DNA from: Chitinophaga agri
Lineage (GTDB): Bacteria; Bacteroidota; Bacteroidia; Chitinophagales; Chitinophagaceae
Direction of reading: 5' to 3'
Assembly: GCF_010093065.1 (NCBI RefSeq)
Contig: NZ_CP048113.1
Span: 1,736,001-1,800,000 of the forward strand
Length of the DNA stretch: 64,000 nucleotides
Below are positions 17,575 to 26,959 of the stretch, in pieces. A program made the position numbers and the translations under genes. A model generated the notes under the pieces. The model saw only the letters and a list, made by a program, of their open reading frames with translations. It did no database searches and had not been told where the DNA came from. Position 1 is the stretch's first letter. Each line of letters begins with the position of its first letter.

Positions 17575-18483
17575 ATGACAGGAAACAGGAATTTTGATGT
17601 CATCATCATCGGCGGCAGTTATGCCGGATTATCCGCAGCGATGGCGCTGGGACGTGCATTGAGGAAAGTGTTGATCATAGATAGTGGGAAACCCTGTAAC
17701 CGACAGACGCCGCATTCTCATAACTTTCTCACCCAGGATGGGAATACACCGGCCAATATTGCCCGGATCGGCAGGGAGCAGGTATTACGATATGATACGG
17801 TGACCTTTTATACCGGCCTGGCGACAGCGGGTATAAAAACAGCCACCGGGTTTGATATTACTACTGACACGGGAGAAACCTTTTCAGCGGGTAAACTCAT
17901 CTTTGCGACCGGTATTACGGACAATCAGCCAGCTATTCCTGGTTTTGCAGCATGCTGGGGGATCTCGGTGATCCATTGCCCTTATTGTCATGGGTATGAG
18001 GTAAGAAATGAAAAGACAGGGATATTCGCCAATGGCGACATGGCGTTTGACTTTGGCAAACTGATCTCCAACTGGACAAAAGACCTGACTATCTTCACCA
18101 ATGGGCCGTCCACATTAAGTGGTGAGCAGGTGGATAAGCTGGCGGCCCGTAATATCACGATCGTGGAAAAAGAGATCCGGGAAGTAGCGCATACGGATGG
18201 GTATATCAGTCAACTTGTTTTTACAGATGGCACCACCGCTCCCCTGAAAGCACTGTATGCCCGTATCAGTTTCACCCAGCATAGTGATATTCCCGCACAA
18301 CTGGGGTGTGAACTGACGGAGCAGGGGTACCTGCGGGTAGATAATATGCAAAAGACGACGGTGAAGGACGTGTTTGCCTGTGGGGACAATGCGAGTATGA
18401 TGCGTTCGGTATCTAACGCTGTGGCGACCGGTACCTTCGCGGGCGCTGTCGCAAACAAGGAAATGGTGGAAGAGACATTCTGA
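17575..18483 (+). CDS. Thioredoxin-reductase-like FAD/NAD(P) oxidoreductase
   Basis: 302 residues, two-dinucleotide-binding flavoprotein. The FAD motif IIGGSYAGLSAAMALGRA starts at residue 11, a redox-active CPYC pair is at 135-138 (VIHCPYCHGYE), and the closing FAD motif reads DVFACGDNAS. The NADP motif is degenerate (GIFANGDMAFDFGKL), so the electron donor is uncertain. This subgroup often stands alone rather than with a thioredoxin and includes enzymes acting on small disulphides. It has its own promoter and a hairpin after it. Confidence 0.82.
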   Translation: MTGNRNFDVIIIGGSYAGLSAAMALGRALRKVLIIDSGKPCNRQTPHSHNFLTQDGNTPANIARIGREQVLRYDTVTFYTGLATAGIKTATGFDITTDTGETFSAGKLIFATGITDNQPAIPGFAACWGISVIHCPYCHGYEVRNEKTGIFANGDMAFDFGKLISNWTKDLTIFTNGPSTLSGEQVDKLAARNITIVEKEIREVAHTDGYISQLVFTDGTTAPLKALYARISFTQHSDIPAQLGCELTEQGYLRVDNMQKTTVKDVFACGDNASMMRSVSNAVATGTFAGAVANKEMVEETF

Positions 18484-18895
18484 TTTATTATCATATCAAC
18501 ATCCTACCCGGCTACTGGTAACAAACACTTTTGTTGCCAATAGCCGGTAGTGTTCCCAGGCTGGCACGTGCATTGCATACCATATATCTAAACTACTGCA
18601 AATCAGTAATGCTAATCTCATCAGTAGTATTTTTTCCTCATTCTGCGGGTCAGCGCCCCTACCATTTTCCACGATTCAATACCAGTCTGACTTCAGTAAG
18701 TTTTCCACATCCTGTTAGTTCCTTTTTTTTGAAAAACCCCTCAGCTATGTCACTTTTGTACTCTGAGAGCATATGAAAAGTAGTTAACATATATCACACC
18801 TTTCCAGTTCTCCCATGCCGCTTCAGGGACTTACATGATCCTCCACAGCGGCCGCTATGTTCGAATACAAATAACGCAAAATATATAAGTTAGGT
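18484..18895. other. Intergenic region upstream of nrdB
   Basis: 412 bp. Begins with the terminator at 18508-18547; the remainder is AT-rich leader or promoter DNA for nrdB with CACTTTTG (one base from TAnnTTTG) near 18750 and an AT-rich stretch just before the ATG. I searched by eye for paired NrdR-like boxes and did not find a convincing pair. No gene seen. Confidence 0.5.
18508..18547 (+). terminator. Hairpin terminator after the flavoprotein gene
   Basis: 17-bp arms (18508-18524 and 18531-18547; CCGGCTACTGGTAACAA against TTGTTGCCAATAGCCGG) with two G-U pairs and a 6-nt loop, 24 nt past the stop codon. No long T-run follows. Confidence 0.7.
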
Positions 18896-19870
18896 ATGGG
18901 AATTTTTGATAAGAGATTACAGTATAAGCCGTTTGAGTATCCGGAAGTGCTACAGTTTACCGAGGCTATCAACAAATCATTCTGGGTACACTCAGAAGTT
19001 GATTTCACGGCAGACACGCAGGACTTCCATTCCCATCTGAACCCTGCAGAGAGAACAGCAGTAAGGAACAGTCTGCTGGCGATCGCACAGATCGAGGTAG
19101 CTGTAAAATCATTCTGGGGTAACCTGTACAATCACCTGCCGAAGCCGGAGATGAATGGTCTGGGCTCTACCTTTGCAGAATGTGAATTTCGTCATTCGGA
19201 AGCCTATTCCCGCCTGGTAGAGGTATTGGGATATAATAACCAGTTTGAGAGACTGGTAGATGTGCCGGTGATCCGTCAGCGTATCGACTATCTATCTGAT
19301 GCCCTGAGCAATGCAAAATCCACTGATAAGAAAGAATATACCATTTCGCTGATCCTGTTCTCTATCCTGATAGAGAACGTGAGCCTCTTCAGCCAGTTTG
19401 CGATCATCCTGTCATTCACCCGTTTCAAGGGGCTGATGAAGAATGTGAGTAATATCATTGCCTGGACCTCTGTGGATGAGCAGATCCATGCGAATGCCGG
19501 CATCTACCTGATCAACAAGATCAGGGAAGAATATCCGGATATTTTCTCTGAAGAGACTATTGCGAAAGTGAACAGACTGGTAAAAGAGTCTATTGAAGTG
19601 GAAAGCAATATTCTGGACTGGATATTCAGTGAAGGTGAGATTGATATAGTGAAGAAAGAGCACCTCATCAACTTTATGAAATACCGTGCGGATGACAGTC
19701 TGAAAAAGATCAACCTGCCAACCCTGTTTGATATTTCTACAGAGGATAATAAACCGATGCTGTGGTTTGAGGAAGAAGTATTTGCAAACAGCCTGGACGA
19801 TTTCTTTGCAAAACGTCCGGTAGACTACACTAAACACGACAAGAGCATTTCTGCGCTTGATCTGTTCTAA
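18896..19870 (+). CDS. nrdB: Class I ribonucleotide reductase, small subunit (NrdB)
   Basis: Holds the dimetal/tyrosyl-radical cofactor that starts ribonucleotide reduction. 324 residues. Ligands are readable in order: Glu67 (AQIEVAVKSFW), Glu97 and His100 (AECEFRHSEAY), Glu160 (LIENVSLFSQFA), Glu195 and His198 (SVDEQIHANAG); the radical Tyr is Tyr104. The protein starts directly at the core fold; there is no N-terminal ATP-cone, which some Bacteroidota NrdB carry. Position 67 is Glu, where E. coli NrdB has Asp. nrdA follows after 39 bp, one operon. Confidence 0.93.
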   Translation: MGIFDKRLQYKPFEYPEVLQFTEAINKSFWVHSEVDFTADTQDFHSHLNPAERTAVRNSLLAIAQIEVAVKSFWGNLYNHLPKPEMNGLGSTFAECEFRHSEAYSRLVEVLGYNNQFERLVDVPVIRQRIDYLSDALSNAKSTDKKEYTISLILFSILIENVSLFSQFAIILSFTRFKGLMKNVSNIIAWTSVDEQIHANAGIYLINKIREEYPDIFSEETIAKVNRLVKESIEVESNILDWIFSEGEIDIVKKEHLINFMKYRADDSLKKINLPTLFDISTEDNKPMLWFEEEVFANSLDDFFAKRPVDYTKHDKSISALDLF

Positions 19871-19909
19871 CATTTTAACTGGTAACACTAAACGGAAAAA
19901 TAACTGGAC

Positions 19910-21607
19910 ATGGAGACAACAGCATTAACACAGCTCGAAGGGGTGGCGGATCAATACGAACTGCCTAAGCTGTGGTGGAAGAACTCGGAAAGTGAACAAG
20001 TCCTCAACAGAGGTTATCTGCTGAAAGGCGAAACCGTTGAAGGAGCAATCGACAGAATTTGTACAGCTGCCGCACAGCGTTTATATAAACCGGAATTAAA
20101 AGAAGCATTTGTAGAAATGGTAGAAAGAGGCTGGATGAGCCTCAGCTCCCCTATCTGGGCCAACATGGGTACAGAACGCGGGTTGCCTATCTCCTGCTTC
20201 AACGTGCATATACCTGATAATATTGAGGGTATCACACACAAGCTGGGTGAAGTGATCATGCAAACGAAAATAGGTGGTGGTACTTCTGCTTATTTCGGCG
20301 GACTGCGTGCCCGTGGTAGCGCGGTTACTGATAATGGGAAAAGTAGTGGCGCAGTGAGTTTCATGCGGCTGTTTGATACTGCCATGGATACCATCTCTCA
20401 GGGGGGTGTACGCCGTGGTGCATTCGCTGCCTACATGGACATCGACCATGATGATATCTCCGAGTTCTTATCTATTAAGGATATAGGACATCCCATCCAG
20501 AATCTGTTTTACGGTGTATGTGTACCTGACTACTGGATGCAGGATATGATCGACGGCGACATGGCAAAACGTGAGATCTGGGCGAAAGTACTGGAAAGCC
20601 GTCAGCAGAAAGGATTACCTTACATCTTCTTTACAGACAATGTAAACCGTAACAAGCCACAGGTATATAAAGACCTGAACCTGGCTATCAATGCGAGCAA
20701 CCTCTGTTCTGAGATCATGCTGCCTTCTACAGAAGATGAGTCTTTCATCTGCTGCCTCTCTTCCATGAACCTCGAGTTATACGATGAGTGGAAGAATACA
20801 GACGCGGTGAAACTGGCTATCTTCTTCCTGGATGCCGTACTGCAGGAGTTCATTACCAAAACAGAAGGTAATCACTTCCTGACTGCTGCCAACAAGTTTG
20901 CAAAACGTCACCGTGCACTCGGTCTGGGTGTACTGGGATGGCACTCTTACCTGCAAAAGAACATGATTGCCTTTGAAGGTATGCAGGCAAAACAACTGAC
21001 CTCTATCATCTTCAAAGACATTAAGGATAAAGCTGACAAAGCGACCAAAGAACTGGCGTGGATCTATGGTGAACCAGAAGTGCTGAAAGGATATGGCCGC
21101 AGGAATACCACCCTGATGGCGATCGCTCCAACCACTTCTTCTTCTGCCATCCTGGGTCAGACATCTCCTGGTATAGAACCATTCAGCAGTAACTATTTCA
21201 AAGCTGGTCTGTCGAAAGGTAACTTCATGCGTAAGAATAAATACCTGAAGGACCTGCTCGAGCAGAAAGGTATTGACAATGAAGATACCTGGCGCAGCAT
21301 CATGCTGAACCATGGTAGTGTACAACACCTGGAAGAACTGACAGAACACGAAAAAGATGTGTTCAAGACCTTCAAGGAGATCAGTCAGCTGGAGATCATT
21401 CAGCAGGCGGCGATCCGTCAGCAACACGTTGACCAGGCACAGAGCCTGAACCTGAACATTCCTTCCAACCTGCCGGTGAAAGAAGTGAACAGACTGCTGA
21501 TCGAAGCATGGAAACTAGGTGTAAAAACACTGTACTACCAACGTAGCCAGAGCGTGTCAAAGGAACTGGTGAACAGTCTGGTGACATGTAAGAGCTGTGA
21601 AGGATAG
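19910..21607 (+). CDS. nrdA: Class I ribonucleotide reductase, large subunit (NrdA), without ATP-cone
   Basis: Reduces ribonucleoside diphosphates to deoxy forms. Only 565 residues against about 760 in E. coli, because the N-terminal ATP-cone is absent and the core is compact. Active-site features are intact: Cys96 (ISCFNVHI), the Asn264/Cys266/Glu268 triad (NLCSEIMLPS), Cys281/Cys282 for the second redox Cys (FICCLSSMNL), the radical-transfer pair Tyr542-Tyr543 and a C-terminal CKSC pair (560-563) for re-reduction. The substrate-specificity site should still be present. Start at 19910 is the first Met after nrdB, leaving no room for a hidden N-terminal domain. Confidence 0.92.
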   Translation: METTALTQLEGVADQYELPKLWWKNSESEQVLNRGYLLKGETVEGAIDRICTAAAQRLYKPELKEAFVEMVERGWMSLSSPIWANMGTERGLPISCFNVHIPDNIEGITHKLGEVIMQTKIGGGTSAYFGGLRARGSAVTDNGKSSGAVSFMRLFDTAMDTISQGGVRRGAFAAYMDIDHDDISEFLSIKDIGHPIQNLFYGVCVPDYWMQDMIDGDMAKREIWAKVLESRQQKGLPYIFFTDNVNRNKPQVYKDLNLAINASNLCSEIMLPSTEDESFICCLSSMNLELYDEWKNTDAVKLAIFFLDAVLQEFITKTEGNHFLTAANKFAKRHRALGLGVLGWHSYLQKNMIAFEGMQAKQLTSIIFKDIKDKADKATKELAWIYGEPEVLKGYGRRNTTLMAIAPTTSSSAILGQTSPGIEPFSSNYFKAGLSKGNFMRKNKYLKDLLEQKGIDNEDTWRSIMLNHGSVQHLEELTEHEKDVFKTFKEISQLEIIQQAAIRQQHVDQAQSLNLNIPSNLPVKEVNRLLIEAWKLGVKTLYYQRSQSVSKELVNSLVTCKSCEG

Positions 21608-21632
21608 CATATTGTGCCAGCAAGTAATATCA

Positions 21633-21666
21633 AAATCGGGGACACATCAATATGTGTCCCCGATTT
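21633..21666 (+). terminator. Intrinsic terminator of the nrdBA operon
   Basis: Perfect 15-bp arms (21633-21647 and 21652-21666; core CGGGGACACAT) with loop CAAT, followed by GCTTTT, 25 nt past the nrdA stop. Confidence 0.9.
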
Positions 21667-21727
21667 GCTTTTAGATTCGTTACGCTAAAGAAAATATTTG
21701 TGAGCAGGCATCTTCAGCACAGCCGGG

Positions 21728-22441
21728 CTACATCGTGGAGGCTGCATTGCCTGATGCCTGTTCCTGCGTTGCAGGAACTACGCCATTTCCGATATACTGG
21801 CTGAAGCTGCGAAGCTCTTCCCTGATCATCGCTTTAAACAATGGGTTCAGCAGTCTGGCAATGCCGTTACCAGCAGCGCCCAACGGTGCTCTGTAGGTGA
21901 TCACGACATGCAGGGCTGTTGCGTTCTCTCCGGCATCCGCGAACGTCACTTTACCTGCATTATCAATATCGGCGCCTGGCAGGGAGTTCCAGCCCAGCAA
22001 TTCGCCTTCCTCCTCCTTGATAATGGCAGCTTCCCACTTCAATGAAGCAGGTAATCCCGGAATTTGCGCCTCCCAGTGGTAGTGTCCGTCACCCAGCGGT
22101 GTAACTGCCTTCACATGATCCATAAAAAGCGGCAGGTTCTCCAGATTTCTCCAGAAGGCATAGACTTCTGCCCGCGGCCTATTTACGGTCATCGACACCC
22201 GGACATTAATGTTCCTTACCGGGTCAGGCAAGCGTTTCTTCTTCAGCATACTATACACGGGACAGTTGCCAGTCAGTGCCCTGTACAACAGGAAAGCACC
22301 TGCACCAGCTTTCAACATACGGGCGTTTTTACCACTGATGGCATTGTAGAGCAGAAAACCACCCGCCACTGCTGAAATCATACGTTCTGTGTTACCTACG
22401 TTAACGGCAGGCTTATTACCTGTAGAAGAATTTTCATTCAT
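21728..22441 (-). CDS. SRPBCC-domain protein with N-terminal DUF2892-like membrane segments
   Basis: 237 residues from the Met at 22441. Residues about 18-65 (TERMISAVAGGFLLYNAI ... AGAGAFLLYRAL) form two short hydrophobic segments of the DUF2892 type, ending in NCPVYSML. Residues about 75-215 are an SRPBCC (START-like/cyclase-dehydrase) fold: VRVSMTVNRPRAEVYAFWRN and the long C-terminal helix PLFKAMIREELRSFSQYIG. Such fusions are common near stress-related and membrane genes; ligand unknown. The open frame runs to 22567, overlapping the upstream gene, but the 22441 start fits the domain edge. It lies 40 bp after the membrane-protein gene. Confidence 0.75.
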   Translation of the reverse strand: MNENSSTGNKPAVNVGNTERMISAVAGGFLLYNAISGKNARMLKAGAGAFLLYRALTGNCPVYSMLKKKRLPDPVRNINVRVSMTVNRPRAEVYAFWRNLENLPLFMDHVKAVTPLGDGHYHWEAQIPGLPASLKWEAAIIKEEEGELLGWNSLPGADIDNAGKVTFADAGENATALHVVITYRAPLGAAGNGIARLLNPLFKAMIREELRSFSQYIGNGVVPATQEQASGNAASTM

Positions 22442-22481
22442 AGATTCAGTTTTATTAATGCTATCAAATACAATACCTGTG

Positions 22482-23027
22482 TTACGCATCATTGGTCGTT
22501 CTGCCGTTGGAAGTCCTGGTACCGAGGTGAGCAGGTTTATCTTTTGTCTGGTTGATCTTGCCTGCATAAGAAGACACGATAGAAATAAATGATCCTACAC
22601 TGAAATTAAGGATCAATGCATTGATCACCACCATGAACAACCAGCCTTCCGGTGTAGCTGCCGTGCCCGAGTGAGCGTTTTCGGGTCCCAGTATGGATGG
22701 TGTAGACGAGAACAGCTCAGGGTAAACAGCTAACATCAGCACGCTGCCAAAGATCATGGACAGCACCGTACCAGTGGCTGTAGCCAGGTGAGCCGCTATA
22801 AGCATAGATATCGCACGGTTCTTCTCATAATTCCGGTAGATGAGCTTCAGATTGTATAACAGGATAGCAATACCGAACGCAGCGTTCCCTATATACACCA
22901 GGTACATAGACTCGTAATTTCCGGCCTGCAAATGAAAGAACAGCAGGATACAATAGAATACAGCACCCAGTGCTCCGTAGCCCAGATATTCAAACCAGTG
23001 TGTCTTTTGAAATAATGGATTTTTCAT
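22482..23027 (-). CDS. Four-helix integral membrane protein of unknown function
   Basis: 181 residues from the Met at 23027 (MKNPLFQKTHW). Four hydrophobic segments can be read: YLGYGALGAVFYCILLFF, YLVYIGNAAFGIAILLYNL, ISMLIAAHLATATGTVLSM through VLMLAVYP, and WLFMVVINALILNFSVGSF. No catalytic motif. No family recognised. It is on the same strand as the SRPBCC gene (40 bp downstream of it) and is probably co-transcribed. The longer frame to 23117 lacks a better start. Confidence 0.68.
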   Translation of the reverse strand: MKNPLFQKTHWFEYLGYGALGAVFYCILLFFHLQAGNYESMYLVYIGNAAFGIAILLYNLKLIYRNYEKNRAISMLIAAHLATATGTVLSMIFGSVLMLAVYPELFSSTPSILGPENAHSGTAATPEGWLFMVVINALILNFSVGSFISIVSSYAGKINQTKDKPAHLGTRTSNGRTTNDA

Positions 23028-23154
23028 CTGTCTTTTAGTTTGAGACAGGATGAAAAAATGATACCAGCGTAAAAAAACGATAGGTACACTTTTAATGAAA
23101 GGTAAATGTGCGTTCATTCAGACACACAGGTGTAGCTGCTAATCCTCAAGCCGT

Positions 23155-24579
23155 TTAACCGAGTGCCGGTTTTGTTTTGGAACGTTTGAGCCTGGCTGCA
23201 GCAGCATGAGGAAGTTTGGATGCTGGTATCAACGTGACCAGCATTAATACGGCGGTGAACAGGAAACCGTCTCTTAACGCATAATGCTCAGCGAGCATGA
23301 TCTCATATCCCTTGGCGACATAATGGTCGTAAATGTACGTATGCATAGATCCGCTGATGGCAATACCAATAGACCCGCCCAGTTGCAATATGAGGCTGTT
23401 AAGAGATGTTGCCGTGGCTGTCTGTGCAGGAGAGACAGCATTCAGCATGGCGGTGGATACAGGTGCGATCAGGAAGCTGATGCCTAATCCACGTACAACC
23501 ATCGCCAGTATAATGAACCACACCGGTGTATTTGTATCGATCTGTGCAAACAGGAAGAAGGATGCCGATACAAGGCAGATACCGAAGATAGAGATGTTCC
23601 TGATCATGCCGGCATCCGCCATCTTACCAGCCATAGGTCTTGTCAGCAACATGACCAGCGCATTCGGTAACAACAGCAGTGCACTCTGGATCTCTGTATA
23701 TTTAAGGTATCCCTGTAACAGGAAAGGCAGGAAGAACATCCCGCCAAACAAAGCCAGTGAGCGTAGTGCCACGATGATAAAGGCCCTGTTAAAAGCAGCG
23801 ATACGAAAGACGGAGAGATCCAGTAATGCCTGCGGGCGCCGGGAGGTGCGGATAAACAACCATAATGTAAAGACAGTCAGTACCACCCCTGCTATAAATT
23901 GCCAGGAGGTAAAGCCATACTTATCGCTGGTACTCGTCAACGTGAACTGCAGTAGTACGATGAAGCAAACGAAAGCCAGGTATCCCTTAAAATCAAAGGG
24001 CGGATTACAACGTTTACGTGTCTTCAGGAATCCCAGGTACCGCATATTCATTAACACCGCGATGATACCTATAGGCAGGTTCACATAGAAGATAGCCTGC
24101 CAGCCCAGATATTCTGTCAATACCCCTCCCAGCGTTGGCCCCAGGGCAGGTCCCATCACGTTCCCTATACCCCACCAGCCAATAGCGCTGCCTCTTTCAT
24201 TCTTAGGGAAACTCTCTGAGAGAATAGCCAGAGAAGTAGGTGCTATTGACCCACCCCCTATTGCCTGGATAACACGGGAGAAGACAAGCATTTGTATACT
24301 ACCGGAGATACTGCATAGCAAGGAACCCAACGTAAACAGGAGGATGCTGCCCATATAGAGATGGTAATATCCTACGCGGTTCTTTAACCAGTTTGTGAGT
24401 GGGATGAACAACAGGAACGTGATCATATAAGCGGTGATCACCAGAGAGACTTCATTCAGATCAACACCGAACTGCCGTTGTATGACGGGAAGCGATACGT
24501 TTACGATACTACTGTCAATAGCCGCCATGGACGTCCCTATCATCAGCGTCACCAATACATGTCTTTTGTCTTTCAGCAT
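23155..24579 (-). CDS. MFS multidrug exporter, DHA2 (EmrB/QacA) family
   Basis: 474 residues, about fourteen hydrophobic helices as expected for the DHA2 drug:H+ antiporters. Visible motifs: the D1-type IDSSIVNVSLPVIQRQFG in helix 1, motif A-like NWLKNRVGYYHLY after helix 2, RVIQAIGGGSIAPTS in helix 4 and motif C GPALGPTLGG in helix 5. No membrane-fusion partner (EmrA-like) or outer-membrane channel is next to it. It may be read with the two downstream minus-strand genes (127 bp to 23027). Drug specificity cannot be told. Confidence 0.88.
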   Translation of the reverse strand: MLKDKRHVLVTLMIGTSMAAIDSSIVNVSLPVIQRQFGVDLNEVSLVITAYMITFLLFIPLTNWLKNRVGYYHLYMGSILLFTLGSLLCSISGSIQMLVFSRVIQAIGGGSIAPTSLAILSESFPKNERGSAIGWWGIGNVMGPALGPTLGGVLTEYLGWQAIFYVNLPIGIIAVLMNMRYLGFLKTRKRCNPPFDFKGYLAFVCFIVLLQFTLTSTSDKYGFTSWQFIAGVVLTVFTLWLFIRTSRRPQALLDLSVFRIAAFNRAFIIVALRSLALFGGMFFLPFLLQGYLKYTEIQSALLLLPNALVMLLTRPMAGKMADAGMIRNISIFGICLVSASFFLFAQIDTNTPVWFIILAMVVRGLGISFLIAPVSTAMLNAVSPAQTATATSLNSLILQLGGSIGIAISGSMHTYIYDHYVAKGYEIMLAEHYALRDGFLFTAVLMLVTLIPASKLPHAAAARLKRSKTKPALG

Positions 24580-24649
24580 AGCAGATCAATCTTTATATCG
24601 ACATCGGATAAACACCCTGTTCCATGATATTATTGCACATATCAAAGAG

Positions 24650-24677
24650 AAGGGTACCTCATTGCTAAGGTACCCTT
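24650..24677 (+). terminator. Hairpin in the leader side of the MFS gene
   Basis: Arms AAGGGTACCT (24650-24659) and AGGTACCCTT (24668-24677) with an 8-nt loop, followed on the plus strand by TTATA. It is terminator-like on plus although no plus-strand gene precedes it; on minus it would lie in the 5' leader or promoter region of the exporter, where it could act as an operator. Confidence 0.5.
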
Positions 24678-25031
24678 TTATAGATCATACCGGTTTAAAG
24701 CTGTTGTTCATACTACTGTATTTCATTGCTCTTTCACTTATGACAAAGGATTTCCACCGGAACGTATATATAATGAATGGCAAATTACGTTCCTATGTAC
24801 CGCATGGATAAAAATAGTGGTGTGCAGCGTGATACAGTGGTCCTATTTCCTTTAATTGTCCGGCGTATTCCACAGTGAGGAACACGTGGCCCGCAACATA
24901 GTATTTTATCCATCTCCCATAAAACAAAACGCTCATAGTTGAAAATTTAACACTTCATTATCTTCATTTGTACATTTCATCGTTTTTCTTGCCATTCGAT
25001 AAATCAGACAAACTTTTCACACTATCCTTAA

Positions 25032-25062
25032 TTGTCCTGACCTTTACTGCGTAGTACTTTTG
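25032..25062 (+). promoter_or_regulatory. Promoter of the secreted amidohydrolase gene
   Basis: TTG at 25032-25034, 20-bp spacer, TACTTTTG at 25055-25062 (TAnnTTTG). The ATG at 25111 is 48 nt downstream. Confidence 0.8.
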
Positions 25063-25110
25063 TGTCGTAGAACAGGATTCGCTCTTATAGCTTTATTTAA
25101 ACGACAACAC

Positions 25111-26889
25111 ATGAAAAAAACTATGCTACCACTTGTGGCGTTACTGGCAGGGATCACCCTCTCGGTGCATGCGCAGCAAAATGCCACGCTGATCATCCAC
25201 AATGCGAACATTGTAACCCTGGATGACGCCAGACCTCAGGCGCAGGCCATCGCTATTGCCAATGATAAAATTATTGCTGTAGGTAATGACGCTGATATTC
25301 TTAAACTGAAAGCAGCAAATACGAAAGTGGTTAGTGCAAATGGACGGACGATCATTCCCGGATTATACGACTCACATCTGCATGTGATCAGAGCCGGCAG
25401 ATTCTATAATACTGAGTTAAGATGGGACGGTGTAAAATCACTCAAACGAGCATTGCAGATGCTGAAAGAGCAGGCGGCAAGGACACCGAAAGGACAATGG
25501 GTAAGAGTAGTAGGCGGCTGGAACGAATACCAGTTTGAAGAAAAACGCCTCCCTACTCTCGAAGAGATCAATGCTGCTACCGGCAATACGCCTACCTTCA
25601 TTTTGTACCTGTACGCACAGGCTTACTTAAATAAAGCAGGTATCAAAGCGCTGAACATAGATGAGCATACCCCGAATCCTACCGGCGGACTAATACAGAA
25701 AGATGCCAACGGACAGCCCACTGGTTTACTCATTGCTGAACCGAATGCCTTTATCCTCTATTCCACCCTGGCGAAACTCCCGGAACTGACTCCCACAGAA
25801 AAAGGTAATTCCACGCTAGGCTTCATGAGCGAAATGAACAGACTCGGTGTGACCAGCGTAATGGACGCAGGTGGTGGTTTCCAGAACTTCCCGGATGATT
25901 ATGGTATCACTGATTCTTTATTTAAGATAGGTCAGCTGACAGTTCGTTTGCCCTATTACCTCTTTGCACAGAAAGGAGGCACAGAACTACAGGACTATAA
26001 AAAATGGATCAGCATGGTGGATATTGAACACCAGCATGGTGAAGAAGCAGAGACAGAATATTTTGTAGAAGGCGGTGGTGAGAACCTCGTAGCTACTGGT
26101 GGAGATTTTGAGAACTTCCTGAAACCCCGTCCGGAGTTAGTACCTGCCATGGAGTCACAACTAAAAGAAGTGGTAGGTGTACTGGTGAAAAACAGATGGC
26201 CATTCCGCCTGCATGCAACCTATAATGAATCCATCACCCGCTTCCTCAATGTCATTGAAGAAGTGAATAAGGAAACGCCCCTGAATGGTTTGCCATGGTT
26301 CTTCGATCACGCAGAAACAGTATCAGCAGAAAACCTGCAACGTATCAAAGCACTCAATGGTGGTATCTCTATTCAGCACCGTATGGCATTCCAGGGAGAG
26401 AACTTCGTGGCCCGTTATGGTAAACAGGCCGCCCGCAATACACCGCCTATCCGCAAAATGCTGGATATGGGTATCAAAGTAGGCGCCGGTACTGATGGTA
26501 CCAGGGTGGCCAGCTATAATCCATGGGTATCGTTGTATTGGCTGACTACTGGTAAGACTATCGGCGGACATGACTACACCGACGCACAGAACAAACTTGA
26601 TCGTATTACGGCATTAAAACTGTATACACAAGGTAGTGCGAGTCTGATCAATCAGCATAACGACAGAGGTACACTGAAAGAAGGATATCTGGCGGACCTC
26701 GCTGTGTTAAGTGATAATTACCTGAAAACAGATGCTGAGCAGATTAAGAACATTCATGCACTGCTGACTATTTTAGATGGTAAGATCGTATATGGTGAAG
26801 GTGAGTTCAAAGCGATTGCGCCTGTACTGCCTAAAGCTATTCCGGCATGGTCTCCGGTGAACTTCTATGGAGGTTATCAATATAAATAA
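25111..26889 (+). CDS. Secreted metal-dependent amidohydrolase (YtcJ/Amidohydro_3 type)
   Basis: 592 residues from the ATG at 25111. A signal peptide (MKKTMLPLVALLAGITLSVHA) predicts export to the periplasm. It then has the composite beta-sandwich of amidohydrolases (NATLIIHNANIVTLDD ... ADLAVLSDNYLK) around a TIM barrel. Metal-site candidates: LYDSHLHVIRAG, FRLHATYNES, WFFDHAETV and the late Asp in GAGTDGTRV. The family has broad amide or lactone substrates; none can be assigned. A TTG-initiated extension to 25060 would begin inside the promoter element, so it is rejected. Monocistronic with a hairpin at its end. Confidence 0.85.
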   Translation: MKKTMLPLVALLAGITLSVHAQQNATLIIHNANIVTLDDARPQAQAIAIANDKIIAVGNDADILKLKAANTKVVSANGRTIIPGLYDSHLHVIRAGRFYNTELRWDGVKSLKRALQMLKEQAARTPKGQWVRVVGGWNEYQFEEKRLPTLEEINAATGNTPTFILYLYAQAYLNKAGIKALNIDEHTPNPTGGLIQKDANGQPTGLLIAEPNAFILYSTLAKLPELTPTEKGNSTLGFMSEMNRLGVTSVMDAGGGFQNFPDDYGITDSLFKIGQLTVRLPYYLFAQKGGTELQDYKKWISMVDIEHQHGEEAETEYFVEGGGENLVATGGDFENFLKPRPELVPAMESQLKEVVGVLVKNRWPFRLHATYNESITRFLNVIEEVNKETPLNGLPWFFDHAETVSAENLQRIKALNGGISIQHRMAFQGENFVARYGKQAARNTPPIRKMLDMGIKVGAGTDGTRVASYNPWVSLYWLTTGKTIGGHDYTDAQNKLDRITALKLYTQGSASLINQHNDRGTLKEGYLADLAVLSDNYLKTDAEQIKNIHALLTILDGKIVYGEGEFKAIAPVLPKAIPAWSPVNFYGGYQYK

Positions 26890-26910
26890 GACGGGTAAGT
26901 ATTGATATAG

Positions 26911-26949
26911 AACAACTGCTCCGGACTTTAACGTTCCGGAGCAGTTGTT
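26911..26949. terminator. Bidirectional terminator between amidohydrolase and AraC gene
   Basis: Perfect 15-bp arms AACAACTGCTCCGGA (26911-26925) and complement (26935-26949), 9-nt loop, between two convergent genes; A-rich on one side and T-rich on the other. Confidence 0.88.
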
Positions 26950-26959
26950 TATAAAAAAG

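Larger units (their letters stand above)
24580..25110. other. Divergent intergenic region between MFS exporter and amidohydrolase
   Basis: 531 bp, no supported gene. It contains a hairpin at 24650-24677 near the exporter start and the amidohydrolase promoter at 25032-25062. The middle, around 24700-25000, is AT-rich with many stops in all frames; I see nothing else in it. Confidence 0.5.

Noticed and set aside
20400..20480. Possible frameshift or truncation as reason for the short nrdA
   Set aside because: All catalytic residues and the C-terminal Cys pair are in one frame; the shortness comes from a missing N-terminal domain.
25060..25110. TTG-initiated longer amidohydrolase
   Set aside because: The start would be inside the promoter element, and the signal peptide begins at 25111.
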